From: Sphingobium trunci | Lineage (GTDB): Bacteria; Pseudomonadota; Alphaproteobacteria; Sphingomonadales; Sphingomonadaceae | Assembly: GCF_022664535.1 (NCBI RefSeq) | Contig: NZ_JAKUJY010000004.1 | Coordinates: 62,001 to 126,000, forward strand | DNA length: 64,000 nucleotides | Reading direction: 5' to 3' | In this document: piece after piece, positions 1 to 8,682 of the stretch | Numbering within the stretch: position 1 is the stretch's first letter | Layout of the letters: each line of letters begins with the position of its first letter | Notes under the pieces: model-generated | The model's database searches: none | Seen by the model: the letters and a program-made list of their open reading frames with translations, nothing else | Told to the model about the DNA's origin: nothing | Translations under genes and position numbers: made by a program

Positions 1-594
1 GGCGGGGTCGAGCGCGTCGATAGCTGGACCGTCACGCGGGAAGGGCGCAATCTCGCCAACATGCCGCGCGATGCGGTTGCTTTCGCGACGGACGGTTCGG
101 CCGCAACGCATGGCGGCCTGCCCGTTCTGGCGGCGGGTGCGGCGATCCGCGCGCTCCAGATCGCAGGCGCCATGGAGCGCGTCGTCGAACTGACCGCCAC
201 CCATGTTTCGGAACGCCAGCAATTCGGCCGTCCGATCTCCAAATTCCAAGTCGTTCAGCACGAAATCGCCAAGCTGGCGTCGGAAGCGGCCGCCGCTTCG
301 GCCGCAGCCGACATGGCGGCCGAAGGTTTCCTGCGCGGTGCGGCCGGCGGACTTGCCATTGCGGCGGCGCGGGTGCGCTCGGGCGAAGCGGTCGGCATCG
401 GCACCAGCGTGGCTCAGCAGATGCACGGCGCCATCGGCTTTACCGAAGAACATCGGCTGCATTGGTACACGACATCGCTGTGGAGCTGGCGCGACGAGTT
501 CGGCACCCACAGCCATTGGGCGCAGAAACTTGGCGCGGCCGCCCTGGCGGCCGGGGGCGCGCAATTCTGGCAATTCGTGACGGAGGCCGCATGA
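1..594 (+). CDS. Acyl-CoA dehydrogenase, short (beta-type) subunit, 5' end missing
   Basis: The frame is open from base 1, so the gene begins outside the window and only about 197 C-terminal codons are seen. The visible part is the C-terminal helical domain of an acyl-CoA dehydrogenase: SERQQFGRPI near visible residue 70 (arginine that contacts FAD) and HGAIGFTEEHRLH near residue 142. The ending resembles the shorter partner of two-subunit ACADs of steroid catabolism rather than a full medium-chain enzyme. Its TGA overlaps the ATG of the next gene (ATGA), so the two are translationally coupled and probably form one heteromeric flavoenzyme introducing a double bond into an acyl-CoA. Substrate unknown. 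Confidence 0.88.
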   Translation, partial: GGVERVDSWTVTREGRNLANMPRDAVAFATDGSAATHGGLPVLAAGAAIRALQIAGAMERVVELTATHVSERQQFGRPISKFQVVQHEIAKLASEAAAASAAADMAAEGFLRGAAGGLAIAAARVRSGEAVGIGTSVAQQMHGAIGFTEEHRLHWYTTSLWSWRDEFGTHSHWAQKLGAAALAAGGAQFWQFVTEAA

Positions 595-1745
595 TGGACG
601 CTATTCATTTCGCTTCGCCGCCCCGGCATGAGGGCGCGGAAACCCTGCGGCAGGAAGTCCGTGCATTCCTCGCCGAACAGCTCAAAGACCGTTCGCCGCT
701 GCGCAAGTCGGACAGCTGGAACGGCTTCAGCCGGGAATTCAGCCGGGCGATGGGGCAGCGCGGCTGGCTCGGCATGACCTGGCCCAAGCGCTATGGCGGC
801 CATGAACGCAGCGCCTTCGAACGCTATGTCGTGGTGGAGGAGATATTGGCGGCGGGCGCGCCGGTCGCCGCCCACTGGATCGGCGACCGGCAGAGCGGGC
901 CGACCATCCTCGCCTATGGCACGGAGGAGCAGAAACAGACGCTGCTGCCCCGGATCGCGGCGGGCGAACTGGTGTTCTGCATCGGCATGAGCGAGCCGGA
1001 CTCGGGCTCGGACCTTGCCGCGACGCGGACCCGCGCCGAACGTGTGGAGGGCGGCTGGAAGGTGACCGGCACGAAGCTGTGGACCACCAACGGCCATAAT
1101 GCCGACTGGATGATCCTGTTCTGCCGGACCTCGGGCAGCACGGCGGACCGGCAGGCGGGAACCAGCCAGTTCCTGGTCGATTTGAAGAACACGCCCGGCG
1201 TCACCATCCGTCCGATCATCGACCTCGCCGGACAGCATCATTTCAACGAGGTGCATTTCGATGGCGCGCTGCTGCCGCCCGACGCCCTGTTGGGGACGGA
1301 AGGGCAGGGGTGGAATCAGGTGATGGGCGAACTGGCGTTCGAACGGTCCGGCCCCGAACGCTTCCTGTCCTCGATCCAGCTGATCGTCGAACTGGTGAAT
1401 GTGCTTTCGGGCCGCGACAGCGATCTGGCACGCGCCGCCGTCGGCCGGCTGGTCGCGCACTTGCTCGTGCTGCGCCGTCTGTCGCGGGGCGTGGCGGCGA
1501 TGCTGGAGGCGGGGGAGAATCCTGCCATCCACGCCGCCATCGTCAAGGATCTGGGCGCGGTGTTCGAACAGTCGGTGCCGGAAATCGCCCGTACGCTGGT
1601 GGATGCCGAACCCGATATCGGGTCCGATCACGCCTTCCAGGCGGTGCTGGCCAATATCATGCTCAACGCGCCCAGCTGGTCGCTGCGCGGCGGCACGCGG
1701 GAAATCCTCCGCGGTATCATCGCACGGGGTATCGGGCTGCGCTGA
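591..1745 (+). CDS. Acyl-CoA dehydrogenase, long (alpha-type) subunit
   Basis: 384 aa. N-terminal helical domain, then the middle beta-domain signature SEPDSGSDLA at about residue 132 and the C-terminal GGTREIL motif near residue 366, in the normal ACAD order. The start is the ATG at 591, which overlaps the stop of the preceding short ACAD; upstream in-frame starts would lie inside that gene. The long/short pairing matches the alpha2beta2 acyl-CoA dehydrogenases known from sterol side-chain and ring degradation; here the short gene comes first. Predicted reaction: FAD-dependent alpha,beta-dehydrogenation of a bulky acyl-CoA, electrons going to ETF. The family call is firm, the substrate is inference. 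Confidence 0.9.
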   Translation: MMDAIHFASPPRHEGAETLRQEVRAFLAEQLKDRSPLRKSDSWNGFSREFSRAMGQRGWLGMTWPKRYGGHERSAFERYVVVEEILAAGAPVAAHWIGDRQSGPTILAYGTEEQKQTLLPRIAAGELVFCIGMSEPDSGSDLAATRTRAERVEGGWKVTGTKLWTTNGHNADWMILFCRTSGSTADRQAGTSQFLVDLKNTPGVTIRPIIDLAGQHHFNEVHFDGALLPPDALLGTEGQGWNQVMGELAFERSGPERFLSSIQLIVELVNVLSGRDSDLARAAVGRLVAHLLVLRRLSRGVAAMLEAGENPAIHAAIVKDLGAVFEQSVPEIARTLVDAEPDIGSDHAFQAVLANIMLNAPSWSLRGGTREILRGIIARGIGLR

Positions 1746-1772
1746 AAACTGGCAGTGCGAACAGGCATGAAG

Positions 1773-1800
1773 GGCGGCGGGCGTTGATCGTCCCGCCGCC
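1773..1800 (+). other. GC-rich hairpin between ACAD and DUF35 genes
   Basis: Perfect 9-bp inverted repeat GGCGGCGGG / CCCGCCGCC with a 10-nt loop, in the 100-nt gap after the ACAD stop. No T-run follows, so it is more likely an mRNA-stability or pausing structure than an intrinsic terminator. Confidence 0.35.
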
Positions 1801-1845
1801 GGGTCCGTTTCAGGCGGGCCGATAAGAACAAGGAAAGGAATATCG

Positions 1846-2244
1846 ATGCGTCTGCTGCCGGAACTCACCCCTGAAACCACCGCTTTCTGGACCGGCGGCG
1901 AGAGGGGCGAACTGCTGATCACCCATTGCGACGCCTGCGACCATGCGATCCATCCGCCCGAGCTGATCTGCCCCAAATGCCTCAGCCGCTCGGTCACGCC
2001 CAAGCCTGCGTCAGGCAAGGGAACGATCCTGACCGTTACCGTCAATCACCAGCCCTGGATGCCGGGACTGGAGGTGCCCTATGCGCTCGCCATCGTCGCG
2101 CTCGACGACCAGCCGCATGTCCGCATCACCTCGCGCATCGTCGGCATCGCGCCTGACGAGGTGGCGATCGGCATGCCGGTCGAAGTGACCTTCGAGCAGG
2201 TCGAGGATGTGTGGATGCCGCAATTCCGTCCGGCAGGCGCATGA
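1846..2244 (+). CDS. DUF35 OB-fold / zinc-ribbon protein
   Basis: 132 aa, a full-length DUF35 protein: an N-terminal zinc ribbon with two CxxC knuckles (CDAC at about residue 28, CPKC near 43) followed by an OB-fold. DUF35 proteins bind acyl-CoA for thiolase-superfamily partners, including the steroid side-chain aldolases. It closely resembles the DUF35 at 45542-45988 (shared NHQ-W-PGL-VPY and FEQVED-W-P stretches), but no thiolase-like gene adjoins it here; a partner could lie upstream of the window, or it may serve one of the two aldolases encoded elsewhere. The start follows AAGGAAAGG. Its TGA overlaps the ATG of the crotonase at 2241. Confidence 0.88.
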   Translation: MRLLPELTPETTAFWTGGERGELLITHCDACDHAIHPPELICPKCLSRSVTPKPASGKGTILTVTVNHQPWMPGLEVPYALAIVALDDQPHVRITSRIVGIAPDEVAIGMPVEVTFEQVEDVWMPQFRPAGA

Positions 2245-3041
2245 CGGCCATGGCCTATGAGGATATTCGTGTAGAGGTGGACGGCGCGGTCGGATCGATC
2301 ATCATCGATCGCGGCGTCCACCGCAATTCGCTGCGGCCGCAATCCCTGGGGGAAATAGCCGCGGCCGTGGACCAGCTGGTCGCCGACGGCAGGGTCCGGG
2401 CCATCGTCTTCCGTGCCGATGGCGAGCATTTTTCGGCGGGCGCCGACTTCGCCTTTCTCGGCAAGATCACGAAAATGAGCGCGGCCGAGATACGGGAGCA
2501 GGTCTACACCTATTTCCAGGGCGCGGCGCGGCGGCTCTATAATTGCCCCAAGCCTGTTGTCGCCGCGGTGCAGGGCGCCGCCATCACCGTGGGATGCGAA
2601 CTGTCGCTGGCCTGTGACTTCCGCATCGTCGCGCAGGGCGCCTTCTTCCAGGAAAGCTGGGTGAAGCTTGGCATATTGCCACCGCTGGGTGGCCTGTTCC
2701 TGCTGCCGCGCCTGATCGGCCTTGGCCGGGCAACGCAGATGGCGCTGCTGGGCGAGAAGGTGGAGGCGGAAGAAGCGAAGCGGATCGGACTCGCGTCGGA
2801 AGTCGTGCCGATCGAGCGGCTGAACGATCGCGCCCATGAACTCGCCCGAGAGCTGGCGGACATGGCGCCGATGGCGCTGGCAGCGGTGAAACGCGGCCTG
2901 CGGCGTGGGCTGGAAACGGGCATGGAAGCAGAGTTCGACGCCAATGTCGCCGCTCAAGCGATGCTGCTGTCCAGCGAGGATTTCAAGGAGGGCCTGGGTT
3001 CCGTGATGGAACGGCGTTCACCTGTCTTCAAGGGACTTTGA
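2241..3041 (+). CDS. Enoyl-CoA hydratase/isomerase (crotonase) family protein
   Basis: 266 aa, whole crotonase fold: FSAGADF oxyanion loop near residue 68, VQGAAITVGCELSLACD and LGILPPLGG. The start is the ATG at 2241, coupled (ATGA) to the DUF35 stop. Of the two catalytic glutamates of rat crotonase, the first is kept (GCELSL) but the second position carries Trp (ESWVKLG), so a plain hydratase role is uncertain; isomerase or another thioester reaction is possible. Last gene of the ACAD-ACAD-DUF35-crotonase cluster. Confidence 0.88.
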   Translation: MTAMAYEDIRVEVDGAVGSIIIDRGVHRNSLRPQSLGEIAAAVDQLVADGRVRAIVFRADGEHFSAGADFAFLGKITKMSAAEIREQVYTYFQGAARRLYNCPKPVVAAVQGAAITVGCELSLACDFRIVAQGAFFQESWVKLGILPPLGGLFLLPRLIGLGRATQMALLGEKVEAEEAKRIGLASEVVPIERLNDRAHELARELADMAPMALAAVKRGLRRGLETGMEAEFDANVAAQAMLLSSEDFKEGLGSVMERRSPVFKGL

Positions 3042-3094
3042 AGCCGGAGCGAAGCTCCATCGAGGTCATGCGAAGACGGGCGCGTGATCCGGGG

Positions 3095-3811
3095 TCAGGC
3101 GACAGCGCCGGATCTGAGCCGCGCATAGACTTGCTCCAGCAACAGTGACCAGTTCCTGGCGAAATCGTCATCCTGCGGCTTCCGGTCGGTGACGATTTCG
3201 GCGATCTGCGGCAGCAGTGCCGGGATGAGCGCGAGGCCGAACATCGCCAGGCGAAGTGCTTCCGGGTCGAAGACCGGGTCGATTTCACCGGTCTGTTGCG
3301 CTGTCCTGATGGTTTCGACGCCGCGCTTGTATACGCGGCGGCGGGCGTCCTCCAGATGGATTTCGCCGCTGGTTTCGAGCGCTTCGAACATCAGCAGCCT
3401 GATCCACTGGCGTCCGACGGAGCCGCGTACCGCCTCGAACAGTCCGAGCGACCGGTCCAACGCGTTGCGGGGCCGCGACGAAGCCTCCGCTTCCTCCAGC
3501 TCGGAGCCAAGCTGAAGCCGCCCGACCATATCGGTCAATACCGCTGCGTAAAGCTGCTGCTTGCTGCCGAAATAATGATAGATCAGCTGCTTGTTGACCT
3601 GAGCCTTGTTGGCGATCGCGTCGATCCGCGCACCGGCAAAACCACGCTCGGCGAATTCCTCGCTGGCGACCTGCAGCAGGCGAACCTTCGAAGGCACGGC
3701 GGCTTTCGCCTTCGCTGCCCTCGACTTCCGGACAGTCCTGGTTGCGGTGACCAGCGAGTCTGTTTTCCGCCTTGTCGCGACCCGCTTGCCGGCCGGTTGA
3801 TGCTCTGTCAT
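3095..3811 (-). CDS. TetR/AcrR-family transcriptional regulator
   Basis: 238 aa. A basic N-terminal extension rich in Lys/Arg/Ala (about residues 10-45) precedes a TetR helix-turn-helix (IANKAQVNKQLIYHYFGSK), followed by a long helical ligand-binding domain. I prefer the ATG at 3811 (MTEHQPAG) to an ATG 66 nt further up, because it is preceded by a GACAGAG-like ribosome site and removes a non-conserved tail. It stands alone between a plus-strand crotonase and the end of the minus-strand CoA-transferase operon. No clear palindrome was found in its own upstream region (3812-3947), so its target is unknown. Confidence 0.88.
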   Translation of the reverse strand: MTEHQPAGKRVATRRKTDSLVTATRTVRKSRAAKAKAAVPSKVRLLQVASEEFAERGFAGARIDAIANKAQVNKQLIYHYFGSKQQLYAAVLTDMVGRLQLGSELEEAEASSRPRNALDRSLGLFEAVRGSVGRQWIRLLMFEALETSGEIHLEDARRRVYKRGVETIRTAQQTGEIDPVFDPEALRLAMFGLALIPALLPQIAEIVTDRKPQDDDFARNWSLLLEQVYARLRSGAVA

Positions 3812-3947
3812 CAATCTCTGTCCGAACGGTTGGTCGAAATCTGTCTCATTGGTCCAGCATCGCGGCTTCGGACGCATCTGTCAAACGGGATCAACCCGGC
3901 GCCAGCGCCGTGATTACGCCGTCGCAACGGAAAGCCGCCACGGTCCT

Positions 3948-5213
3948 TCACTGGCTTTCGGGCAGATCCTCCATCAGCAGGCCGGCTGCGATGGCCCGAT
4001 CCACCTCGTCGTCCGGCAATCCCAGCAGGTTGCGCATCACTTCACGGCTATGTTCGCCCAATCGCGGCGCGGGGCGGCGGATCGCTGTCGGCGTCCGGCC
4101 GAACCGCGCGCAAAAGCCGCGCTGGCGATGCGCCGGGAAGGAAGGGCTTTCGACCGTTTGAAAGAAGCCAAGAGCATCGAGCTGCGGATCGTCCAGCATG
4201 CCTGGTGCATCCTTGACGGCCGCTGCGGCGATCCCGCGTTCGATGAGCACGGCCGCCAGTTCGTCGCGCTGCCAGCCGGCCGTCGCCTGCCGCAGCAGAG
4301 CGTCGATCTCGCCATGCCGGGCCTGCCGCAGCTCGATCGTGGCGAAGCGCGGATCGTCCGCCGCCGCCAGATCGAGCATGGCGCAGAGATCGGCCCATTG
4401 GCCGTCGGTCGCGATCGAAAGGGCAATCCACTGCTCCTCGCCCTGGCAGGGATAGACGCCCTGCGGCGCGAAGCCTTCGCTTCGGTTCCCCTGCGGCACA
4501 TGCGGCGCATCCGGGTCGAAATCGATGAAATATTCACCGATCAGGAAGCTCACCACCTCGCGCTGCGACAGGACCACATGGATGGCTTCACCCGTCCGGT
4601 CGCGCTGCCGCAGTGCCGCGAGAATGGCACCGGGCGCGATGAAGGACACCACCTGATCGGGATAGTTGACATTGGCGCTCGACCAGCGTGGCGTCGCGGC
4701 ATCATAGCCGGTCAGCGACATCAGCCCGCCCAGCGCATCCAGCGTCGATCCGAACGAGCTATAGCCAGCCTCCGGACCCGTGCTGCCCTGGCTGGTCAGC
4801 GAGGCGAGGATGATGTCCGGCTTCACCTTGCGCAGATCGTCGAAGCCGATGCCCAGCCGGTCGAGAACCCCGTTCCGGAAATTCTCGACGACGATGTCCG
4901 CCTTTGCCGCCATTTCCAGAAACAGGCGGCGGCCTTCGGGGTGCTTGAGGTCGAGCGCGACATCCTGCTTGTTGCGGTTGGCGGTCTGGAAAGGCGGGCT
5001 GGCGTTCAGGTCGGCTTGCCCGGATGCCGAGGAGGCCACCTGGGTCCAGCGCCGGAACGGATCAGGCCGCTCGGGCGCCTCGATCTTGATGACCTCGGCC
5101 CCCAGATCGGCCAAAATCTGCGACGTCACGGCCCCGGCCGTGATGATGCCCAGGTCCAGAACCCGGATATGCGCCAACGGGCCTGCTGATGGGGACGCCA
5201 GAGGACTCATCAT
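3948..5213 (-). CDS. CaiB/BaiF family III CoA-transferase, catalytic-type
   Basis: 421 aa, normal length for family III CoA-transferases. N-terminal IRVLDLGIITAGAVTSQILADLGAEVIKIE is the CoA-binding start; NRNKQDVALDLK and RPGLD-type segments follow; the stretch GLMSLTG ... NYPDQ contains the conserved Asp (in NYPDQ) that forms the acyl-aspartyl anhydride in this family. Last gene of the five-gene minus operon; the ATG (5213) overlaps the upstream crotonase stop. It probably moves CoA onto or off a pathway carboxylate and may pair with the shorter homologue at 5958-7019. Confidence 0.9.
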   Translation of the reverse strand: MMSPLASPSAGPLAHIRVLDLGIITAGAVTSQILADLGAEVIKIEAPERPDPFRRWTQVASSASGQADLNASPPFQTANRNKQDVALDLKHPEGRRLFLEMAAKADIVVENFRNGVLDRLGIGFDDLRKVKPDIILASLTSQGSTGPEAGYSSFGSTLDALGGLMSLTGYDAATPRWSSANVNYPDQVVSFIAPGAILAALRQRDRTGEAIHVVLSQREVVSFLIGEYFIDFDPDAPHVPQGNRSEGFAPQGVYPCQGEEQWIALSIATDGQWADLCAMLDLAAADDPRFATIELRQARHGEIDALLRQATAGWQRDELAAVLIERGIAAAAVKDAPGMLDDPQLDALGFFQTVESPSFPAHRQRGFCARFGRTPTAIRRPAPRLGEHSREVMRNLLGLPDDEVDRAIAAGLLMEDLPESQ

Positions 5214-5956
5214 TCCTGCGCCTGCGCCAGGGCCTGCTGCTTGGACCGGATCACCGCCGTCGAGCGGATGCCATAGTCCATGCCTGCCGCCCAATTCATG
5301 TCGAGAATGTCGCGAAACGCCTTCTTGTTATAGTCGAGCGCCACCGCATCGAACTGCGCGATATGCGCCGCCAGGGCTTCCGCGCGGGGCAGAAGTTCGG
5401 CGGGCGGAACCACCTCGTTGACGAGGCCCATGCGATAGGCGGTGGCTGCGTCGATCCGCTTGCCGGTGAACAGCATTTCGGCAGTATGCTTGGGCGTCAG
5501 CCGCTTGATCGTGCTCGGCCCGGCCAGCGCCGCGAAGATGCCCATGCCGATTTCCGGTATGCCGAAGGTCGCCGTCTCGGACGCGATCGCGAGTTCGCAA
5601 TTATTGACCAGGGTCAGGCCGCCGCCCAGGGCAAAGCCGTTGACCGCGGCGATGAACACGGCCGAGTGGCGCGCGATGATATCCTGCGTCTGGTGCCAGC
5701 TGTCGGGCGCGTTGGCGGCGACGAGCGTTGGGCGATCCTTGTCCTTGATGTCGGCGCCCGAACAGAAGCTGACATCGCCCGCCCCGGTCAGCACGATGAC
5801 CTTGCAGCGCTCTTCGCCGAGATGGTCCAACGCAGCCCACAGTTCCTTCTGCGCGGCATAGCTCATCGCGTTGCGCTTGTCGGGCCGGTTCAGCGTGACG
5901 ATCGCATAGCCGTCCCGCTCGGTCACCGTCACCAGCTGTCCGAACTCACCTGCCAT
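5210..5956 (-). CDS. Enoyl-CoA hydratase/isomerase family protein
   Basis: 248 aa crotonase: FCSGADIKDKD oxyanion loop, VNGFALGGGLTLVNNCEL and GIPEIGMGIFAALAG. The first catalytic glutamate position is Thr (GGGLTL), the second is kept (GIPEIG). Start ATG at 5956 behind GAAAGG; farther upstream starts would overlap the preceding CoA-transferase. It lies between two family III CoA-transferase genes (1-nt gap before, 4-nt overlap after), so all three are co-translated and probably act on the same CoA ester. One-glutamate crotonases may be hydratases, isomerases or hydrolases. Confidence 0.88.
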   Translation of the reverse strand: MAGEFGQLVTVTERDGYAIVTLNRPDKRNAMSYAAQKELWAALDHLGEERCKVIVLTGAGDVSFCSGADIKDKDRPTLVAANAPDSWHQTQDIIARHSAVFIAAVNGFALGGGLTLVNNCELAIASETATFGIPEIGMGIFAALAGPSTIKRLTPKHTAEMLFTGKRIDAATAYRMGLVNEVVPPAELLPRAEALAAHIAQFDAVALDYNKKAFRDILDMNWAAGMDYGIRSTAVIRSKQQALAQAQE

Positions 5957-5957
5957 C

Positions 5958-7019
5958 TTATTGCCTTTCGAAAGTCGTTGCGGCGGCGCGCCCGTTCGTT
6001 TGCCGGGGACGTTCGCCGTTGAAGGTAAAGGGAAGCAGCGGTTGCAAGCTGCCGGAGATCGCATCGCGCGCCAGGAACCGCGTCGCTGCATATTGCGGCG
6101 AGACGTTGAGATCGGCGATCGTCTCGACCGCCCCCATCGGCACGCCATGCGCCTGCGCCAGATGATAGAGCTCGTGCTTCGGACGATTGCGGGTGAACTC
6201 GCTCAATATCGCCTTCAATTCAGGTTCGGCTGCCATGCGGCCGGCCTGGGTGGCGAAGCGCTCCTCGGTGAGGACCGGCGGAGAACCGAACATCTTGACG
6301 ATCTGCTGCCAGTCGCGCGGATTGTAGAAAAAGGCCAGGTGCCCGTCGCTACATGGCAGGACCAGCGGACCGGTTTCGCGCCCGCGCGGCACGATCTCTC
6401 CCGCAGCCTGATAATAGACGGGGCCTTTCCACTCCAGCAGCGCGATCGCCTCCAGATCGGACAGTTCGATGCCCTGTCCCCGGGGCGTGGCGCCGTCCGC
6501 CTTTTCCCGGTCGCGATGGGCCAGCGCCGCCATCACGGCCGAAAAGGCCAGGAAGCCAGTGGAATAGGCCGCCTGACGGCCAGCGAGCATCAACGGCTCG
6601 CGAGCCGGGTCGCCCAGCAGTGCCAGCAACCCGCCCGCCGCCTGTGCGACGAGGTCGCTCGACGCTTGCCCGGCGCGGGGACCATGCGCGCCGAAGGCCG
6701 AGAAATGCGCATGGATAAGCCCGTCCGGCAATACGGGCATGTCGTCCGCCGATTGCGTCGTCAGCAGGATATCGGCGCTTTCCAGCCGGCGGGGCAGGTC
6801 GGCCTCCGCCAGCGTCTCCTTGCCCTGGTCCAGGAACAGGCTGGTCGCGCGGGCAAGGCGGCCCGGCCCGAAGCGGTCAGGCCGGGGTCCGCCGGTGACG
6901 AAGATGCGCGCGCCCAGTTCGCGCAGCAACTTGCCGCACATGGCGACGGCCGCACTCGGTCCGTTTTCGACGACGGTAAGGTCTGCCAGTGGACCCTTTT
7001 CGGCATTGGCGGAAGTCAT
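5958..7019 (-). CDS. CaiB/BaiF family III CoA-transferase homologue lacking the catalytic Asp
   Basis: 353 aa, about 70 residues shorter than the neighbouring family member. It starts with LADLTVVENGPSAAVAMCGKLLRELGA, has GPDRFG-type and QAAGGLLALLGD segments and HRD-type downstream motifs, so the fold looks intact. In a hand alignment anchored on SAVMAALAHRD (against GAILAALRQRD of the 3948-5213 protein) the catalytic Asp position is Ala (QAAYSTG). It may therefore be a non-catalytic partner in a heteromeric CoA-transferase, as in two-gene systems such as benzylsuccinate CoA-transferase, or have another CoA-binding role. Ten nucleotides downstream of the DUF35 gene. Confidence 0.85.
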   Translation of the reverse strand: MTSANAEKGPLADLTVVENGPSAAVAMCGKLLRELGARIFVTGGPRPDRFGPGRLARATSLFLDQGKETLAEADLPRRLESADILLTTQSADDMPVLPDGLIHAHFSAFGAHGPRAGQASSDLVAQAAGGLLALLGDPAREPLMLAGRQAAYSTGFLAFSAVMAALAHRDREKADGATPRGQGIELSDLEAIALLEWKGPVYYQAAGEIVPRGRETGPLVLPCSDGHLAFFYNPRDWQQIVKMFGSPPVLTEERFATQAGRMAAEPELKAILSEFTRNRPKHELYHLAQAHGVPMGAVETIADLNVSPQYAATRFLARDAISGSLQPLLPFTFNGERPRQTNGRAAATTFERQ

Positions 7020-7029
7020 GCGCCGACGA

Positions 7030-7443
7030 TCAGGCCGCTGGCTCGAAAACCGGCAGCCAGCTTCCTTCCTTGGCGGGCACGAAGGTCGCCCTCAGCGGCA
7101 TGTCGCGTTTCAGCGCTTCGCGATCGACGCCGGTGACCGTGCTCATCATGAACGGTCCTTCCTCCAGTTGAACGAACGCCACGACATAGGGCACATCGTC
7201 CTTGAAGCTCTTGAAATAGACCTGATGCATCACGACCCAGGACCAGAGCGTGGCGCGGCCGCTCATGGGCTTCCATTCATAATCCTGCTCCAGGCAGCGC
7301 GGACAATGTTCGGCAGCCGGAAACCAGATATTGCCGCAGCTGTTGCAGCTCTGCAATTTGATGACACCCTCCGCGCCGGCCTCGAAATAGGGCCGGTTGA
7401 GATCGGTGATCGGCGGAAAGGGCTTGGTATATTCGGTGGTCAT
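7030..7443 (-). CDS. DUF35 OB-fold / zinc-ribbon protein, aldolase partner
   Basis: 137 aa. Zinc ribbon with CNSC and CPRC knuckles (about residues 33-50), then an OB-fold ending in WLPVFEP. It follows the thiolase-like gene by 10 nt in the same operon. In steroid degradation a thiolase-superfamily aldolase (Ltp2 type) needs such a DUF35 subunit, and this arrangement is the same. It differs clearly from the other two DUF35 proteins of the window (1846 and 45542), so it probably pairs specifically with the 7454-8599 protein. Confidence 0.9.
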   Translation of the reverse strand: MTTEYTKPFPPITDLNRPYFEAGAEGVIKLQSCNSCGNIWFPAAEHCPRCLEQDYEWKPMSGRATLWSWVVMHQVYFKSFKDDVPYVVAFVQLEEGPFMMSTVTGVDREALKRDMPLRATFVPAKEGSWLPVFEPAA

Positions 7444-7453
7444 GGACAGCTCC

Positions 7454-8599
7454 TCAACCGCGACGGAGAATGTGGGAGGTCACGATGGGCGACACGCAGA
7501 TATATTGCGCAATCTCGCAGTCGGACACCTGCCGGGCACCCGCCTCGCCGCGCAACTGGCGGACCGCCTCGATCTGGAGCGCCCAGCCCTGCATATAGCC
7601 TTCGGCGGTGTGGCCGCCGCTGGTGTTGATCGGCATTTCTCCGTTCAGTTCGATGCGTCCGTCGCGGATCCACTGCCAGCCTTCGCCGCGCGGCGCGAAC
7701 CCGAAGCTTTCAAGCGAGAAGAGCATGATCGGCGTGAAATTGTCGTAGATCTGGACGCAGTCCATCTGGTCGGGCGTCAGTCCTGACTGCGCGTAGACCT
7801 TGTCGGCGACGAAGCGCGATGCTTCGTCGAAGAAGTCGGGCTTGGTATAGAAGTTCGTCAGGTCGCCGCTGGATGCGCTGGCGGATATCAGCACTGGGCG
7901 CTTCTTCAGATTCTTCGCGCGCTCCTTGGTCGTGACGATGATGGCCGCGCCGCCATCGTTGATCATGCAATAGTCATAGAGCCGCAGCGGATCGGCGATG
8001 TAGCGTGCCGCGAGATATTCCTCCTCTGTAATCTGTTCCTTCATGACCGCGATCGGGTTCAGCGCGGCATTCTTGCGGTTGCTGATCGCCAGCGGCGCGA
8101 GCGCGCCGTCGGGTGCGCCATAGATGCTGGCATAGCGCTGATACATCATGCCCACATAGGCGCCGGGGGAGGTCATGCCGTAGGCGAGGTCGTAATAGAG
8201 ATGGTCGGGCGTTCCCGCGCCTGCCCCCCCATAGGTCATGGCCGCCGATCGGCCGTTATTGCCATAGATGCAGGCCACGGTCGTGGCGAGACCGGCGGCG
8301 ATCAGTGCGGCGGCATGCTGGATCACCACGCCCGCCATGCGGCCGGACCCCTCATAGCCGTTTACCACCCGGACATGGCGCAGGTTCACCAGATCGCCGA
8401 TCCGCTCGTAGGACGGCATGCGGCTGCACAGCAGCCCGTCAATATCCGACAGTTCGAGGCCCGAATCGTCGAGCGCCTGCTTCAGGGCGTCGATGCCCAG
8501 CGAATAGGAGGTCCGCGACGGATCGCGTTCCTTATATTGCGCGGCAAAGTCGGTCGTGCCCACGCCGACGATCGCGATATCTTCATTCAGGAATGCCAC
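7454..8599 (-). CDS. SCP2-type thiolase-fold protein, probable acyl-CoA retro-aldolase
   Basis: 381 aa, thiolase fold (IAIVGVGTTDFAAQYKERD start, GGAAIIVTT, INTSGG). The catalytic residues of true thiolases are absent: the nucleophile Cys region reads NGYEGSGRMAG, the HDCF-type His is Tyr (IYDNFT), and the GHPLG His is Tyr (EGYMQG). This is the pattern expected of repurposed aldolases such as Ltp2, which cleave beta-hydroxy acyl-CoAs by retro-aldol reaction with a DUF35 partner; the next gene is DUF35. I chose the GTG at 8599 because GGGAGG lies 9 nt upstream; ATG at 8608 directly abuts that site. First gene of a five-gene operon. Confidence 0.88.
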   Translation of the reverse strand: MAFLNEDIAIVGVGTTDFAAQYKERDPSRTSYSLGIDALKQALDDSGLELSDIDGLLCSRMPSYERIGDLVNLRHVRVVNGYEGSGRMAGVVIQHAAALIAAGLATTVACIYGNNGRSAAMTYGGAGAGTPDHLYYDLAYGMTSPGAYVGMMYQRYASIYGAPDGALAPLAISNRKNAALNPIAVMKEQITEEEYLAARYIADPLRLYDYCMINDGGAAIIVTTKERAKNLKKRPVLISASASSGDLTNFYTKPDFFDEASRFVADKVYAQSGLTPDQMDCVQIYDNFTPIMLFSLESFGFAPRGEGWQWIRDGRIELNGEMPINTSGGHTAEGYMQGWALQIEAVRQLRGEAGARQVSDCEIAQYICVSPIVTSHILRRG

Positions 8600-8682
8600 T
8601 CCGGCCATCCTCCCATAAGCGGCCATCCGCCGCGCTGATCACCATGTCCGGCGTCTGAATCCGGAAGCCTCATTTTGATATA

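Noticed and set aside
1773..1800. Hairpin before the DUF35 gene as a terminator
   Set aside because: Good stem but no T-run; the downstream DUF35 and crotonase look like part of the same unit.
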